NCBI GenBank assembly: GCA_031398325.1
Contig: JANNNB010000196.1
Coordinates: forward strand, 39,267 to 103,266
Direction: 5' to 3'
DNA length: 64,000 nucleotides
Source: Sva-07 sp031398325
GTDB lineage: Bacteria; Actinomycetota; Acidimicrobiia; Acidimicrobiales; Ilumatobacteraceae
Shown here: positions 33,007 to 41,241 of the stretch, in pieces
Position numbering within the stretch: the stretch's first letter is position 1
Layout: the number at the start of each line of letters is the position of its first letter
Translations under genes and position numbers: made by a program
Notes under the pieces: generated by a model
What the model saw: only the letters and a program-made list of their open reading frames with translations
The model's database searches: none
What the model was told of the DNA's origin: nothing

Positions 33007-35748
33007 ATGCCCAAGCCACTCGTCGTCGTGGAGTCACCTGCGAAGGCCAAGACGCTGTCGAAGTTCCTCGGCAATGACTACGACGTGCGCGCCTCGGTGG
33101 GCCATGTGGCCGATCTTCCGTCGAAGGGTCTGAACATCGACGTCGACAACGGCTTCAAGCCGACGTACGAGCTGACCGAGCGCGGCAAGACGGTCATCAA
33201 GGAGCTGCGGGCGGCACTCAAGGATGCCTCCGAGCTCTACCTTGCGACGGACGAAGACCGTGAGGGCGAAGCCATTTCCTGGCACCTCCTCGAGTACCTG
33301 AAGCCCAAGGTGCCCGTGAAGCGAATGGTGTTCCACGAGATCACCAAGGCGGCGATCGACCACGCGGTCAACAACCCCCGCAGCCTCGACTACGGCCTCG
33401 TCGACGCGGCCGAGACCCGTCGCATCCTCGACCGTCTCTACGGCTACGAGGTGTCGCCCGTCCTTTGGCGCCGAGTCAATCGCGGCCTCTCGGCGGGCCG
33501 CGTGCAGAGCCCGTCGGTTCGCCTGATCGTGCAACGCGAGCGCGAGCGCATCGCCTTCGTGTCGGCCGGCTACTGGGACATCGACGCCCTCACCGCCACC
33601 GCACCCAGCTTCAACGCCAAGCTCGTCAGCGTCAACGGCACGAAGGTCGCCACCGGCAAGGACTTCGACGATCTCGGCGTCGTATCAGCCAAGGCGGTCG
33701 CCCTCGACGAGGCACGCGCCCGTGGAATCGCCGACGGTCTCGCCGACGTGCCCTTCACGGTTCGGTCGGTCGAGGAGAAGCCGTACCGCTCGTCGCCGAA
33801 GGCGCCCTTCATGACCTCGACCCTCCAGCAAGAGGGTGGTCGCAAACTCCGCATGTCGTCGTCGCAGGTGATGCGCGTCGCCCAAGGCCTCTACGAGCGT
33901 GGCTACATCACCTACATGCGTACCGACAACGTCGTGTTGTCCGACGAAGCCATGCAGGCGACCCGCGCCGCGGTGACCAGCCAGTACGGCCAGCAGTACC
34001 TCACTCCGGCGCCGAAGCAGTACTCGTCGAAGGTGAAGAACGCGCAGGAGGCCCACGAGGCGATCCGCCCGACCACGCCGTATCGCACCCCACCGCAGGT
34101 GAGCGGCGAGCTGAACAGCCAGGACCTTGCGCTGTACCGGATGATCTGGCAGCGGACCCTCGCGTCGCAGATGGCCGACGCGACCGGGGTCACCGTCAGC
34201 GTGCGTCTCGGGGCCAACGCCGTCGACCGGTCCACCGGCGAACTGGCTGATTGCGAGTTCGCCGCGTCCGGCACGACGATCACGTTCCCCGGGTACCGGG
34301 CGGTCTACGCGGCGCGTGGGGAGTCGAGCGATCAGGAGGGCGACGGCGACGCGGAGAAGGAAGCGTTGCTGCCCCCACTGGCCGAAGGCGATGTCGTGCC
34401 GATCGAGTCGATCACCCCCGAGGGGCACACCACCTCGCCACCCGCTCGGTACACCGAGGCGTCGTTGGTCAAGCGTCTCGAAGAACTCGGCATCGGACGG
34501 CCGTCGACGTGGGCGTCGATCATCCAGACGATCCAGGACCGAGGGTACGTCTGGAAAAAGGGTCAGGCCCTCGTTCCCACCTGGACCGCGTTCGCCGTCA
34601 TCCGCCTGTTGGAAGAGCACTTCGACGCGCTCGTCGACTACGACTTCACTGCGTCGATCGACGAAGACCTCGACGAGATCGCTCGAGGTGATCGCGCCAA
34701 GGATCAGTGGCTGAAGCGCTTCTATTTCGGCGACACCGGCGACGGCGACACGCCGCCGATCGCCGCCGAGGCGGGCGCCGGCGAGGACGCGCTGCGCGGC
34801 CTCAAGCGGCTCGTCGAGGAGAACCTCGACGAGATCGACGCCGCCGAGATCAACACGTTCCCGCTCGGGCTCGATGACGACGGTGTCCTGATCGTCGTCA
34901 AGCCGGGCAAGTACGGGCCGTACGTGAAGCGCGGCGACGACACCGCCAGCGTCCCCGAAGACCTCACCCCTGACGAGCTGACCGTCGCCAAGGCGATCGA
35001 GCTGCTCGCCGCGCCGAAGACCGACGAGCCCATCGGCGAACTCGACGGCTACCCGGTGTACGCGAAGAACGGACGCTACGGGCCGTACGTGCAGTGGGGC
35101 GACCACGACGATCCTCCGCCCGGCTTCGAGAAGCCGAAGATGTCGAGCCTGTTCAAGACGATGGTCCTCGAGCGGATGACGATGGACGAGGCCGAGGCCC
35201 TGCTTCAGCTGCCTCGTGAGCTCGGCGTCGATCCTGCGGACGGCGTCACGATCCTGGCGAACAACGGTCGATACGGGCCGTACGTCCAGAAGGAGAAGGA
35301 CTATCGGAACATCGACTCCGAGGACCAGCTGCTCCAGATCACGCTCGACGACGCTCTGAAGATCTTCAGCCAGCCGAAGGTCTACAAGCGCGGCGGCGGC
35401 AACATGGGGGCCAAGGGCCCACTGCGCGAGTTCGGGACCGACCCCGTCAGCGAACGAGCGGTCGTGGCCAAGGACGGCAAGTTCGGCGTGTACGTCACCG
35501 ATGGGGAGACCAACGCGTCGCTCGGCAAGGGCGACCGCCTCGAGGAGATGGCTCCCGAGCGGGCGTTCGAGCTGCTGGCGATCCGGCGCGACACGATCGC
35601 CGCCACCGGTGGGCCCAAGAAGAAGGCTGCGAAGAAATCCGCTCCGAAGAAGGCGGCAGCGAAGAAATCGGCGGCGAAGAAGCCGGCCGCCAAGCGCCCG
35701 GTGGCGAAGAAGGCGGCGGCCAGGAAGACGGCGGCGGCGTCCGACTGA
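33007..35748 (+). CDS. topA: DNA topoisomerase I
   Basis: A 913-residue type IA topoisomerase that relaxes negative supercoils. The Toprim domain begins VVVESPAKAKTLSKFLG and includes YLATDEDREGEAISWHL. The catalytic tyrosine is in TYMRTDN (Tyr303). From about residue 600 there are repeated actinobacterial C-terminal modules around YGPYVK, GRYGPYVQWG and NGRYGPYVQKEKD instead of the zinc fingers of E. coli. The last 35 residues are a Lys/Ala tail (KKAAKK repeats), which in actinobacteria aids processivity. GAAAGG lies just upstream of the ATG, and a TTGACA hexamer is at 32968-32973 without a clear partner. Two palindromes follow the stop within 125 bp. Confidence 0.97.
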   Translation: MPKPLVVVESPAKAKTLSKFLGNDYDVRASVGHVADLPSKGLNIDVDNGFKPTYELTERGKTVIKELRAALKDASELYLATDEDREGEAISWHLLEYLKPKVPVKRMVFHEITKAAIDHAVNNPRSLDYGLVDAAETRRILDRLYGYEVSPVLWRRVNRGLSAGRVQSPSVRLIVQRERERIAFVSAGYWDIDALTATAPSFNAKLVSVNGTKVATGKDFDDLGVVSAKAVALDEARARGIADGLADVPFTVRSVEEKPYRSSPKAPFMTSTLQQEGGRKLRMSSSQVMRVAQGLYERGYITYMRTDNVVLSDEAMQATRAAVTSQYGQQYLTPAPKQYSSKVKNAQEAHEAIRPTTPYRTPPQVSGELNSQDLALYRMIWQRTLASQMADATGVTVSVRLGANAVDRSTGELADCEFAASGTTITFPGYRAVYAARGESSDQEGDGDAEKEALLPPLAEGDVVPIESITPEGHTTSPPARYTEASLVKRLEELGIGRPSTWASIIQTIQDRGYVWKKGQALVPTWTAFAVIRLLEEHFDALVDYDFTASIDEDLDEIARGDRAKDQWLKRFYFGDTGDGDTPPIAAEAGAGEDALRGLKRLVEENLDEIDAAEINTFPLGLDDDGVLIVVKPGKYGPYVKRGDDTASVPEDLTPDELTVAKAIELLAAPKTDEPIGELDGYPVYAKNGRYGPYVQWGDHDDPPPGFEKPKMSSLFKTMVLERMTMDEAEALLQLPRELGVDPADGVTILANNGRYGPYVQKEKDYRNIDSEDQLLQITLDDALKIFSQPKVYKRGGGNMGAKGPLREFGTDPVSERAVVAKDGKFGVYVTDGETNASLGKGDRLEEMAPERAFELLAIRRDTIAATGGPKKKAAKKSAPKKAAAKKSAAKKPAAKRPVAKKAAARKTAAASD

Positions 35749-35751
35749 CAC

Positions 35752-35798
35752 GAAGTGTGAGCCCACGGGTCGATTTCGACCCCGACCGCTCACACTTC
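35752..35798. repeat. 47-bp palindrome, family C, copy 1
   Basis: Outer arms gaagtgtgag and ctcacacttc and an inner perfect hairpin gggtcga-tt-tcgaccc. It begins three bases after the topA stop codon. A second copy is 71 bp further on. Confidence 0.88.
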
Positions 35799-35822
35799 CG
35801 TGCCCGCAAGCCTGAACGAGTC

Positions 35823-35870
35823 CGAAGTGTGAGCCCACGGGTCGATTTCGACCCGACCACTCACACTTCG
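35823..35870. repeat. 48-bp palindrome, family C, copy 2
   Basis: Same design as copy 1, with outer arms cgaagtgtgag and ctcacacttcg and the same inner hairpin. The left half is identical to copy 1; the right half differs by one deleted C and one G-to-A change. It ends 31 bp before the tmk start. Confidence 0.88.
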
Positions 35871-35901
35871 GGAGTTCGCGGGAGTCGGTACGATCGGGGC
35901 G

Positions 35902-36543
35902 GTGGATGCGCAGGGGCCGGAATCGATCGGCACGCCGCGATACATCGCGTTCGAAGGGGCTGAGGGGTGCGGGAAGTCCACGCAGGCTGCTCACCTGGCG
36001 CAAGGGCTCGACGCCGTCCTCACCCGCGAAACGGGTGGCACCGAGATCGGCGCGGCAATCCGAGCGATCCTGCACGACACCACGAACGGCCACCTCGACG
36101 ACCGGGCAGAATCGCTGCTCGCGGCAGCTGATCGGGCCCAGCACCTCGCCGAGATCGTCAGACCAGCGCTCGACGCCGGCCGGCACGTCGTCTCGGATCG
36201 CTCGGCGTTCTCGTCGCTCGCATACCAGGGATACGGGCGTCAACTCGACATCGAACACATCCGCATGCTCAACGAGTGGGCGACCGGCGGTCGATGGCCG
36301 GACGTCGTCATCTTCCTCGACACGCCCGACGACGTGATCGCCGAGCGAATGAGTCGGCGGGCGCTCGACCGTTTCGAAGCCGAGAGCGACGCGTTCCACG
36401 ACCGGGTCCTCGATGGCTTCCGCACCATGGCGGCCGCCGATCCCGATCGGTGGGTCACGGTGAAGGCCGTCGGCTCCATCGACCAGGTTGCCGAACAGAT
36501 CCGGTCGGCCCTCGCAGCACGCGGGATGGACTTCCATGATTGA
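35902..36543 (+). CDS. tmk: Thymidylate kinase
   Basis: A 213-residue kinase that phosphorylates dTMP to dTDP. The P-loop is GAEGCGKST (19-27), the DRY-like substrate motif appears as VVSDRSAFSSLAYQGYGR, and the LID region is RMSRRALDRFEAESDAFHDRV. TRETGGTEIG is the usual TREPGGT motif with a conservative change. The GTG at 35902 is the start. The end of the gene overlaps the holB start by 8 nt, an arrangement common in bacteria, which ties dTTP supply to the replication machinery. Confidence 0.94.
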   Translation: MDAQGPESIGTPRYIAFEGAEGCGKSTQAAHLAQGLDAVLTRETGGTEIGAAIRAILHDTTNGHLDDRAESLLAAADRAQHLAEIVRPALDAGRHVVSDRSAFSSLAYQGYGRQLDIEHIRMLNEWATGGRWPDVVIFLDTPDDVIAERMSRRALDRFEAESDAFHDRVLDGFRTMAAADPDRWVTVKAVGSIDQVAEQIRSALAARGMDFHD

Positions 36544-37609
36544 CGGGGCGACGTCGATCTGGCACGACGTGGTCGGACAGGACATCGCCATCGGACAGCT
36601 CCGCGCGGCAGCCGAGCACGGACCCGTCCATGCCTATCTCTTCGCCGGACCGGCTGGGTCGACGAAGCTGCAGGCCGCCCGTGCGTTCGCCGCCCGGGTG
36701 ATGTCGGGCGGCGAGGATCGGGACCAGCGAGACGCCCGGCTCGTGCTGGCCGGCATCCACCCGGACGTACGCGAAGTTCGTCGAACTGGCGCGTCGATCT
36801 CGGCCGAGCAGGCCCGTGAGATCGTGCGGCTGTCGTCGCTGGCTCCGACCGAGGGCGAACGCAAGGTACTCATCCTCGACGAGTTCCACCTGCTCCGACC
36901 CGAGGGCGCGGCGCTCATGCTCAAGACGATCGAAGAACCTCCGCCGTCGTCGATGTTCATCATCCTGTGCGATTTTGTGCCGAACGATCTGATCACCATC
37001 TCGTCGAGATGTGTCCGCATCGACTTCCGCTCGATCGGCACCGACGCCATCGTCGAGCGCCTCGTCGACGAGGGAGCAACACCCGACGCTGCGGCCACCG
37101 CCGCCACCGCCTCGCTCGGCGATCTCGACCGGGCCCGCGTGCTCGCCAACGACCCCGAGCTGGCTGCCCGCCGCAACGCATTCGCCCACGCTCCCCATCA
37201 GCTGAACGGAACGGGCTCCGTCGCCGTGCGCACTGCGGCGTCGTTGCTCGAGATGATCGACGCGTCCGCGGCACCGCTGGTCGAACGCCAGGACCGTGAG
37301 GTGGCAGCACTCGACGAACAGATCGCACAGCACGGCGAGCGTGGCAGCGGTCGCAAGCAGCTCGAGGAGCGCCACAAGCGTGAGCTTCGTCGGCACCGGA
37401 CCGACGAGCTGCGGGCGGGGCTGGCGACGCTGGCTGCCACCTACCGCGACAGCCTCACCGCCGCCGGGGCGATCGCCGACGTCGACGAATGCGCCGGTGC
37501 AGTGCACCGGATCCACGAAGCACTCGAAGCGCTCGAGCGCAACCCGAACGAGCGGTTGCTCATGGAGTCCTTGCTCTGGTCACTCCCCGACGCTCAGGGA
37601 GTGCGCTGA
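36536..37609 (+). CDS. holB: DNA polymerase III subunit delta'
   Basis: A 357-residue clamp-loader subunit. It begins IWHDVVGQDIAIGQLRAA, followed by HAYLFAGPAGSTKLQAA, a P-loop without the GK(S/T) of active ATPases, as usual for delta'. SAEQAREIVRLSSLAPTEGERKVLILDEFHLL and MLKTIEEPPPSSMFIILCD are the conserved core. The SRC (sensor 1) is in SSRCVRIDF. Its translation is coupled to tmk by an 8-nt overlap. The 3' end overlaps the convergent PAP2-like gene by 30 bp. Confidence 0.92.
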   Translation: MIDGATSIWHDVVGQDIAIGQLRAAAEHGPVHAYLFAGPAGSTKLQAARAFAARVMSGGEDRDQRDARLVLAGIHPDVREVRRTGASISAEQAREIVRLSSLAPTEGERKVLILDEFHLLRPEGAALMLKTIEEPPPSSMFIILCDFVPNDLITISSRCVRIDFRSIGTDAIVERLVDEGATPDAAATAATASLGDLDRARVLANDPELAARRNAFAHAPHQLNGTGSVAVRTAASLLEMIDASAAPLVERQDREVAALDEQIAQHGERGSGRKQLEERHKRELRRHRTDELRAGLATLAATYRDSLTAAGAIADVDECAGAVHRIHEALEALERNPNERLLMESLLWSLPDAQGVR

Positions 37610-38455
37610 CTCGTCGGCGAGTTCGGCTGGTGTCTGTTCCTGGATCTCGCGCTCGAGGCCCGCAACCGAACGGTGGCGGGCAACGAGCCGGCGCACGATC
37701 GTGTCGATAGCGAGTGCGACGCCGAGCAGGGCGATCGCAACGATGCCGTCGAGCCACCAGTGGTTCCCGGTCGCCGACACGGCGAGCATCGTCAGGATCA
37801 CCTGCAGCGCGAAGACCCACCGCCATTTGCTCGGGCTGGCGGCGATGATCCCGAACGAGACGACCGCCGCCCACGCCACGTGGATCGACGGCATCGCCGC
37901 GAACTGGTCCGACACCCCCGTGCCGACCGGCCCGTACACCGACATGCCGTACTTCGTCGCCAAGTCGATGTAGCCCAGGTCGGGCAGGAACCGGGGCGGC
38001 GCGACACGCACGAATCGAATGACGAGACAGAAGGCGGTGACGATCGCGATCCCGTTGCGCCAATGCGGGTAGTGGTCACGATGGCGTACGAACAACCAGA
38101 CGAGGAACGCGATCGTCGCAGGGACGTGCACGGTCGCGTAGAACGTGTTCGTGGCTCTCGCCAACCAATCGTGTTCGAGCACGAACTGTTGGAGGCTCAG
38201 CTCCGACGGGAAGCCGAGCGAGCGCTGCAGGTCGTCGATCTGGCGCGCCCGATCGATGGCGCCCTCCGCTGTCGCCAGCGGGAGCTTGCGCGCGATCCGC
38301 CAGATGGCGTAGAGCGACGCGACGACCGCCAATTCCTGTGCTGCGGGACGCATCGCCGACGTCACTCGGTTCGGACGGAGACGCCCGAGCACCCACCAGA
38401 CGATCACGCAGAGCGCGGCCAGGATCGCTCCGTGGTACCAGGTCGGCCATTTCAT
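37580..38455 (-). CDS. PAP2-superfamily membrane phosphatase/phosphotransferase (inositolphosphotransferase-like)
   Basis: A 291-residue protein with about six membrane helices. The PAP2_3 pattern is clear: HVPATIAFLVWLFVRHRD, FVRVAPPRFLP, MPSIHVAWAAVVSFG with the first catalytic His, and ATGNHWWLDGIVA with the second His and Asp. Related proteins include inositol phosphorylceramide synthase-like and undecaprenyl-related enzymes. In actinobacteria this subgroup is often found as a membrane phosphatase of unknown substrate. The last ten codons overlap the convergent holB gene by 30 bp. It is divergent from map. Confidence 0.86.
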   Translation of the reverse strand: MKWPTWYHGAILAALCVIVWWVLGRLRPNRVTSAMRPAAQELAVVASLYAIWRIARKLPLATAEGAIDRARQIDDLQRSLGFPSELSLQQFVLEHDWLARATNTFYATVHVPATIAFLVWLFVRHRDHYPHWRNGIAIVTAFCLVIRFVRVAPPRFLPDLGYIDLATKYGMSVYGPVGTGVSDQFAAMPSIHVAWAAVVSFGIIAASPSKWRWVFALQVILTMLAVSATGNHWWLDGIVAIALLGVALAIDTIVRRLVARHRSVAGLEREIQEQTPAELADESAHSLSVGE

Positions 38456-38484
38456 GGGGAACCGATTCCCTCTATCCTGAGCCC

Positions 38485-39462
38485 ATGTCTGTCATCGCAC
38501 CGACCACGCTGCCCGCAGCGAACGAGGCCTGTTGGTGCGGGAGTGGGCGCAAGTACAAGCGATGCCACAAGAAGTCGGAGGGCCGGATCCTGCCCGGATT
38601 CGTGAGCCCGATGCGGTCGGTCCCGGCGTCCATCGATCGTCCACCCTACGCCGACAGTGGCACGCCCGAACCGTGGAGCGAACCTCGGATCAAGTCACCC
38701 GAAACCATCGAGAAGATGCGGGTGGCGGGCAGCGTCGCCGCCGAGGTGCTCGCGTTGGCGGGCAAGATGGTCGAGCCAGGCATCACTACCGAGGCGATCG
38801 ACATCTTCGTCCACAACGCGTTCATCGAGCGCGGCGCGTACCCCTCGACCATCAACTACAACTTCTTCCCGAAGGCGTGCTGCACCTCGGTCAACGAGGT
38901 CATCTGCCACGGCATCCCCGACTCTCGTGAACTGCAGGACGGCGACATCTGCAACATCGACGTCACCGGCTACATCGGTGGCGTCCATGGTGACACCAAT
39001 GCGACGTTCCTCGTCGGCGACGTCGACGAGGAGAGCCGCCAACTCGTGCGGGTCACCGAAGAGTGCACCTGGTACGGCATCGAAGCCGTCAAGGACGGCC
39101 GACCGCTCAGCGACATCGGACGTGCGATCGAGGAGCACGCCAAGAAGTACCGCTACGGCGTCGTTCGCGCCTTCGTCGGTCATGGGATCGGCGAGCAGTT
39201 CCACACCGACATCCAGGCGCTGCACTACTACGACTCGCGCAACAACGTGATCATGCGGCCAGGAATGACCTTCACGATCGAGCCGATGATCACCCTCGGC
39301 ACGATCAACTACAAGATCTGGGACGACGACTGGACAGCGGTGACCGCCGACGGCAAGCGCACGGCCCAGTTCGAGCACACGATCCTCGTCACCGACGACG
39401 GCTACGAAGTGCTCACCGGTGGGCCGGGCGCGGCGAGTCCGTCACCGCCGTGGACTCGCTGA
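38485..39462 (+). CDS. map: Methionine aminopeptidase with N-terminal SEC-C motif
   Basis: A 325-residue type I methionine aminopeptidase. The N-terminus carries a SEC-C zinc motif, CWCGSGRKYKRCH (residues 16-28), as in the long actinobacterial MetAPs, where it helps ribosome docking. The catalytic domain starts KSPETIEKMRVAGSVAAEVL; metal ligands are the Asp residues in CNIDVTGY and GVHGDTNATF, His in GHGIGEQFH, Glu in TIEPM and Glu in FEHTILV. The ATG at 38485 was chosen just before the SEC-C segment. The last 50 bp overlap the 3' end of a convergent membrane-protein gene. Confidence 0.95.
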   Translation: MSVIAPTTLPAANEACWCGSGRKYKRCHKKSEGRILPGFVSPMRSVPASIDRPPYADSGTPEPWSEPRIKSPETIEKMRVAGSVAAEVLALAGKMVEPGITTEAIDIFVHNAFIERGAYPSTINYNFFPKACCTSVNEVICHGIPDSRELQDGDICNIDVTGYIGGVHGDTNATFLVGDVDEESRQLVRVTEECTWYGIEAVKDGRPLSDIGRAIEEHAKKYRYGVVRAFVGHGIGEQFHTDIQALHYYDSRNNVIMRPGMTFTIEPMITLGTINYKIWDDDWTAVTADGKRTAQFEHTILVTDDGYEVLTGGPGAASPSPPWTR

Positions 39463-40525
39463 CGTCATCCGGTTCCGCCGCCGCTCCGGGGCCACCACCG
39501 TCACCAGCACCACGCACGGGGGCGGCTCGTAGCTGAGCGGGCAGGAACAGGAGCCACAGTGCGAGGGCGACGAATCCGACGCCTGTCGCGAGAGCGACCC
39601 CGACCGCGAACCGGTCGAGCCAGCCGGGTGCGTCGGTCGGAATCAACGACGCCGACAGACCGTCGCGCTTCACCCATCCCCACACGACGAGTTCGACACC
39701 CACGACGAGCACCGCCGCGTCTGGCCAGAATCGTGCGCGTGCGAATTCGGCCATCATCCCGCCGATCGCGCACGTCACGGCGATCGCGGGCAGCATCCAC
39801 CAGATGGACCTCGGTCCGGTCGCCGCAGGAAGCGAAAGGTATTGCCACAGGCCCACCACGAGCGCCAGCACGGCGGGAGGCAACAGCCAGGGGGTGATCG
39901 GCCAACGCCGACGACTCGACCACGCGGCCGCGCCGACCCAGGCAAGGCCGACGACGCCACCGATCATCGCAGGGATCGGCGACGCACCGGGTTGCCACCG
40001 GGTCACCACGGTGACATCCACGTCCTCACCGTCGACGACCAGCGGGATGACCCCTTCGAGCACCTCGTCCCCCGGTGACGCTCCGACAGGGTCGGTCGAC
40101 TGCATCCAGTGCGCCCGATGGTCGTGCCAGGCCCATCGATGTCCCGACGCGATCTGCTCCCAGTCCGGCGCAGCGTCCGGGTCGAGGCCGGCGGGCGGGG
40201 CGCTCATGTCGCTCGTGGTCCGGTTCTCGTTGAGATACGTCGCGGGCGAGTTCTGGTTCTCGAGGACCACACCGTCGGGCCGGAACCAGAGGTACGGCTC
40301 GTTGTTGTAGCCGCCGACGATCACGTCGGTGCCGGGCTGCACGGTCAGCTCCACGAAGGAGTCCCCACCGATGATCTGGACGTCGATCTCAGGCGTCGTC
40401 GGCTCGATCGACACGACTTCGCTCTTGAAGTCGGTGGGGCCAGCGGCGTCTGCGAGCGCGACACCGGGCGCTACTGCGAGCCATCCGCCGGCGACGATCG
40501 CTCCTGCAGCAATGATCTTCAACAC
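39413..40525 (-). CDS. Membrane protein with exported N-terminal domain, paired with cytochrome c
   Basis: A 370-residue protein from the GTG at 40525. A signal peptide or anchor (IIAAGAIVAGGWLAVAPGVALA) is followed by about 175 exported residues with a beta-rich pattern (IDVQIIGGDSFVELTVQPGTD, NNEPYLWFRPDGVVLEN, WHDHRAHWMQS). Five membrane helices then follow, for example AMIGGVVGLAWVGAAAW and GVALATGVGFVALALWLLFLP. I do not recognise the family; the His/Trp-rich exported segment could bind metal. It starts one base after the stop of the cytochrome c gene, so the two work in one operon. Its 3' end overlaps map by 50 bp. Confidence 0.8.
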   Translation of the reverse strand: MLKIIAAGAIVAGGWLAVAPGVALADAAGPTDFKSEVVSIEPTTPEIDVQIIGGDSFVELTVQPGTDVIVGGYNNEPYLWFRPDGVVLENQNSPATYLNENRTTSDMSAPPAGLDPDAAPDWEQIASGHRWAWHDHRAHWMQSTDPVGASPGDEVLEGVIPLVVDGEDVDVTVVTRWQPGASPIPAMIGGVVGLAWVGAAAWSSRRRWPITPWLLPPAVLALVVGLWQYLSLPAATGPRSIWWMLPAIAVTCAIGGMMAEFARARFWPDAAVLVVGVELVVWGWVKRDGLSASLIPTDAPGWLDRFAVGVALATGVGFVALALWLLFLPAQLRAAPVRGAGDGGGPGAAAEPDDVSESTAVTDSPRPAHR

Positions 40526-40526
40526 G

Positions 40527-40955
40527 TCACGGCACGGTGGTTGCGGTGGTCGACAGATCGCGGATGTATGCGACCACGTCGGCGACCTCGTCATCGGAAA
40601 GTCCGTTGTTCGGCATGATCAGCGTGGAGTCCTTGACGATGTCGGCTCCCGGATCGGTGATGGCTCTCGTCAGGTACTCGTCATCGGCCGTGACGGTCGT
40701 GCCGTCCTCCAGCTCCACCTGAGAGCCGTACAACCCGACCCAGGATGGGCCGACGCCTCCCTGGCCGTTCGAACCGTGGCAGGCGGCGCATCCCTCCGAC
40801 CTGGCAATGTCCTGGCCCCGCGCGCCGGCGTCGGACAACGAAACGTCGGCATCGCCCGAACTTCCGCACGCTCCTACCGCGATCGCCAACGCCGCGACAA
40901 CGCCTGCGTTCACCACGTGCCCGAAACGACGGGAGGCTCTGTCTCGACGACTCAT
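40527..40955 (-). CDS. c-type cytochrome lipoprotein
   Basis: A 142-residue exported protein. It has a lipoprotein signal peptide ending AVGAC (Cys30), a single heme motif CAACH (56-60) and a probable Met axial ligand in TLIMPNNGLS (Met114). The C-terminal helix DDEVADVVAYIRDL is the usual cytochrome c end. It would carry electrons at the outer face of the membrane, perhaps to a terminal oxidase; EDGTTVTADDEYLTRAITDP resembles the cytochrome c domain of some cytochrome oxidase subunits II. It is first in a two-gene operon with the membrane protein that follows. Confidence 0.92.
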   Translation of the reverse strand: MSRRDRASRRFGHVVNAGVVAALAIAVGACGSSGDADVSLSDAGARGQDIARSEGCAACHGSNGQGGVGPSWVGLYGSQVELEDGTTVTADDEYLTRAITDPGADIVKDSTLIMPNNGLSDDEVADVVAYIRDLSTTATTVP

Positions 40956-41241
40956 CGCGATCCGGTCGCTCGGCGGCGCTCGATCGTTCCCGAGACGTCC
41001 ACCGTGTCCGTGATCCGGACGTCGTGAGACATTCGCTCGTGTGTTCGCGGGTCGCCGTGCGGGGCGGCCATCCGGAGCCGGGTCAGGTGGTCCATCAGCG
41101 ATCAGTGTCGCAGCTCGGCCGCCAAATCCGAACGCACGGCGAGCGTTGCAGGTGTGAACGTTGACCGTCGCAACGTCGGTTGCCCGGGCCGGCTGCCCCG
41201 GATCCGCGACTCGATCGGCGACCTGGTCGGCGACTCGATCG

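Noticed and set aside
33685..36591. A 968-codon open frame on the minus strand opposite topA and tmk
   Set aside because: It is antisense to two unmistakable genes, has no homology-like motifs and arises from the codon bias of high-GC DNA.
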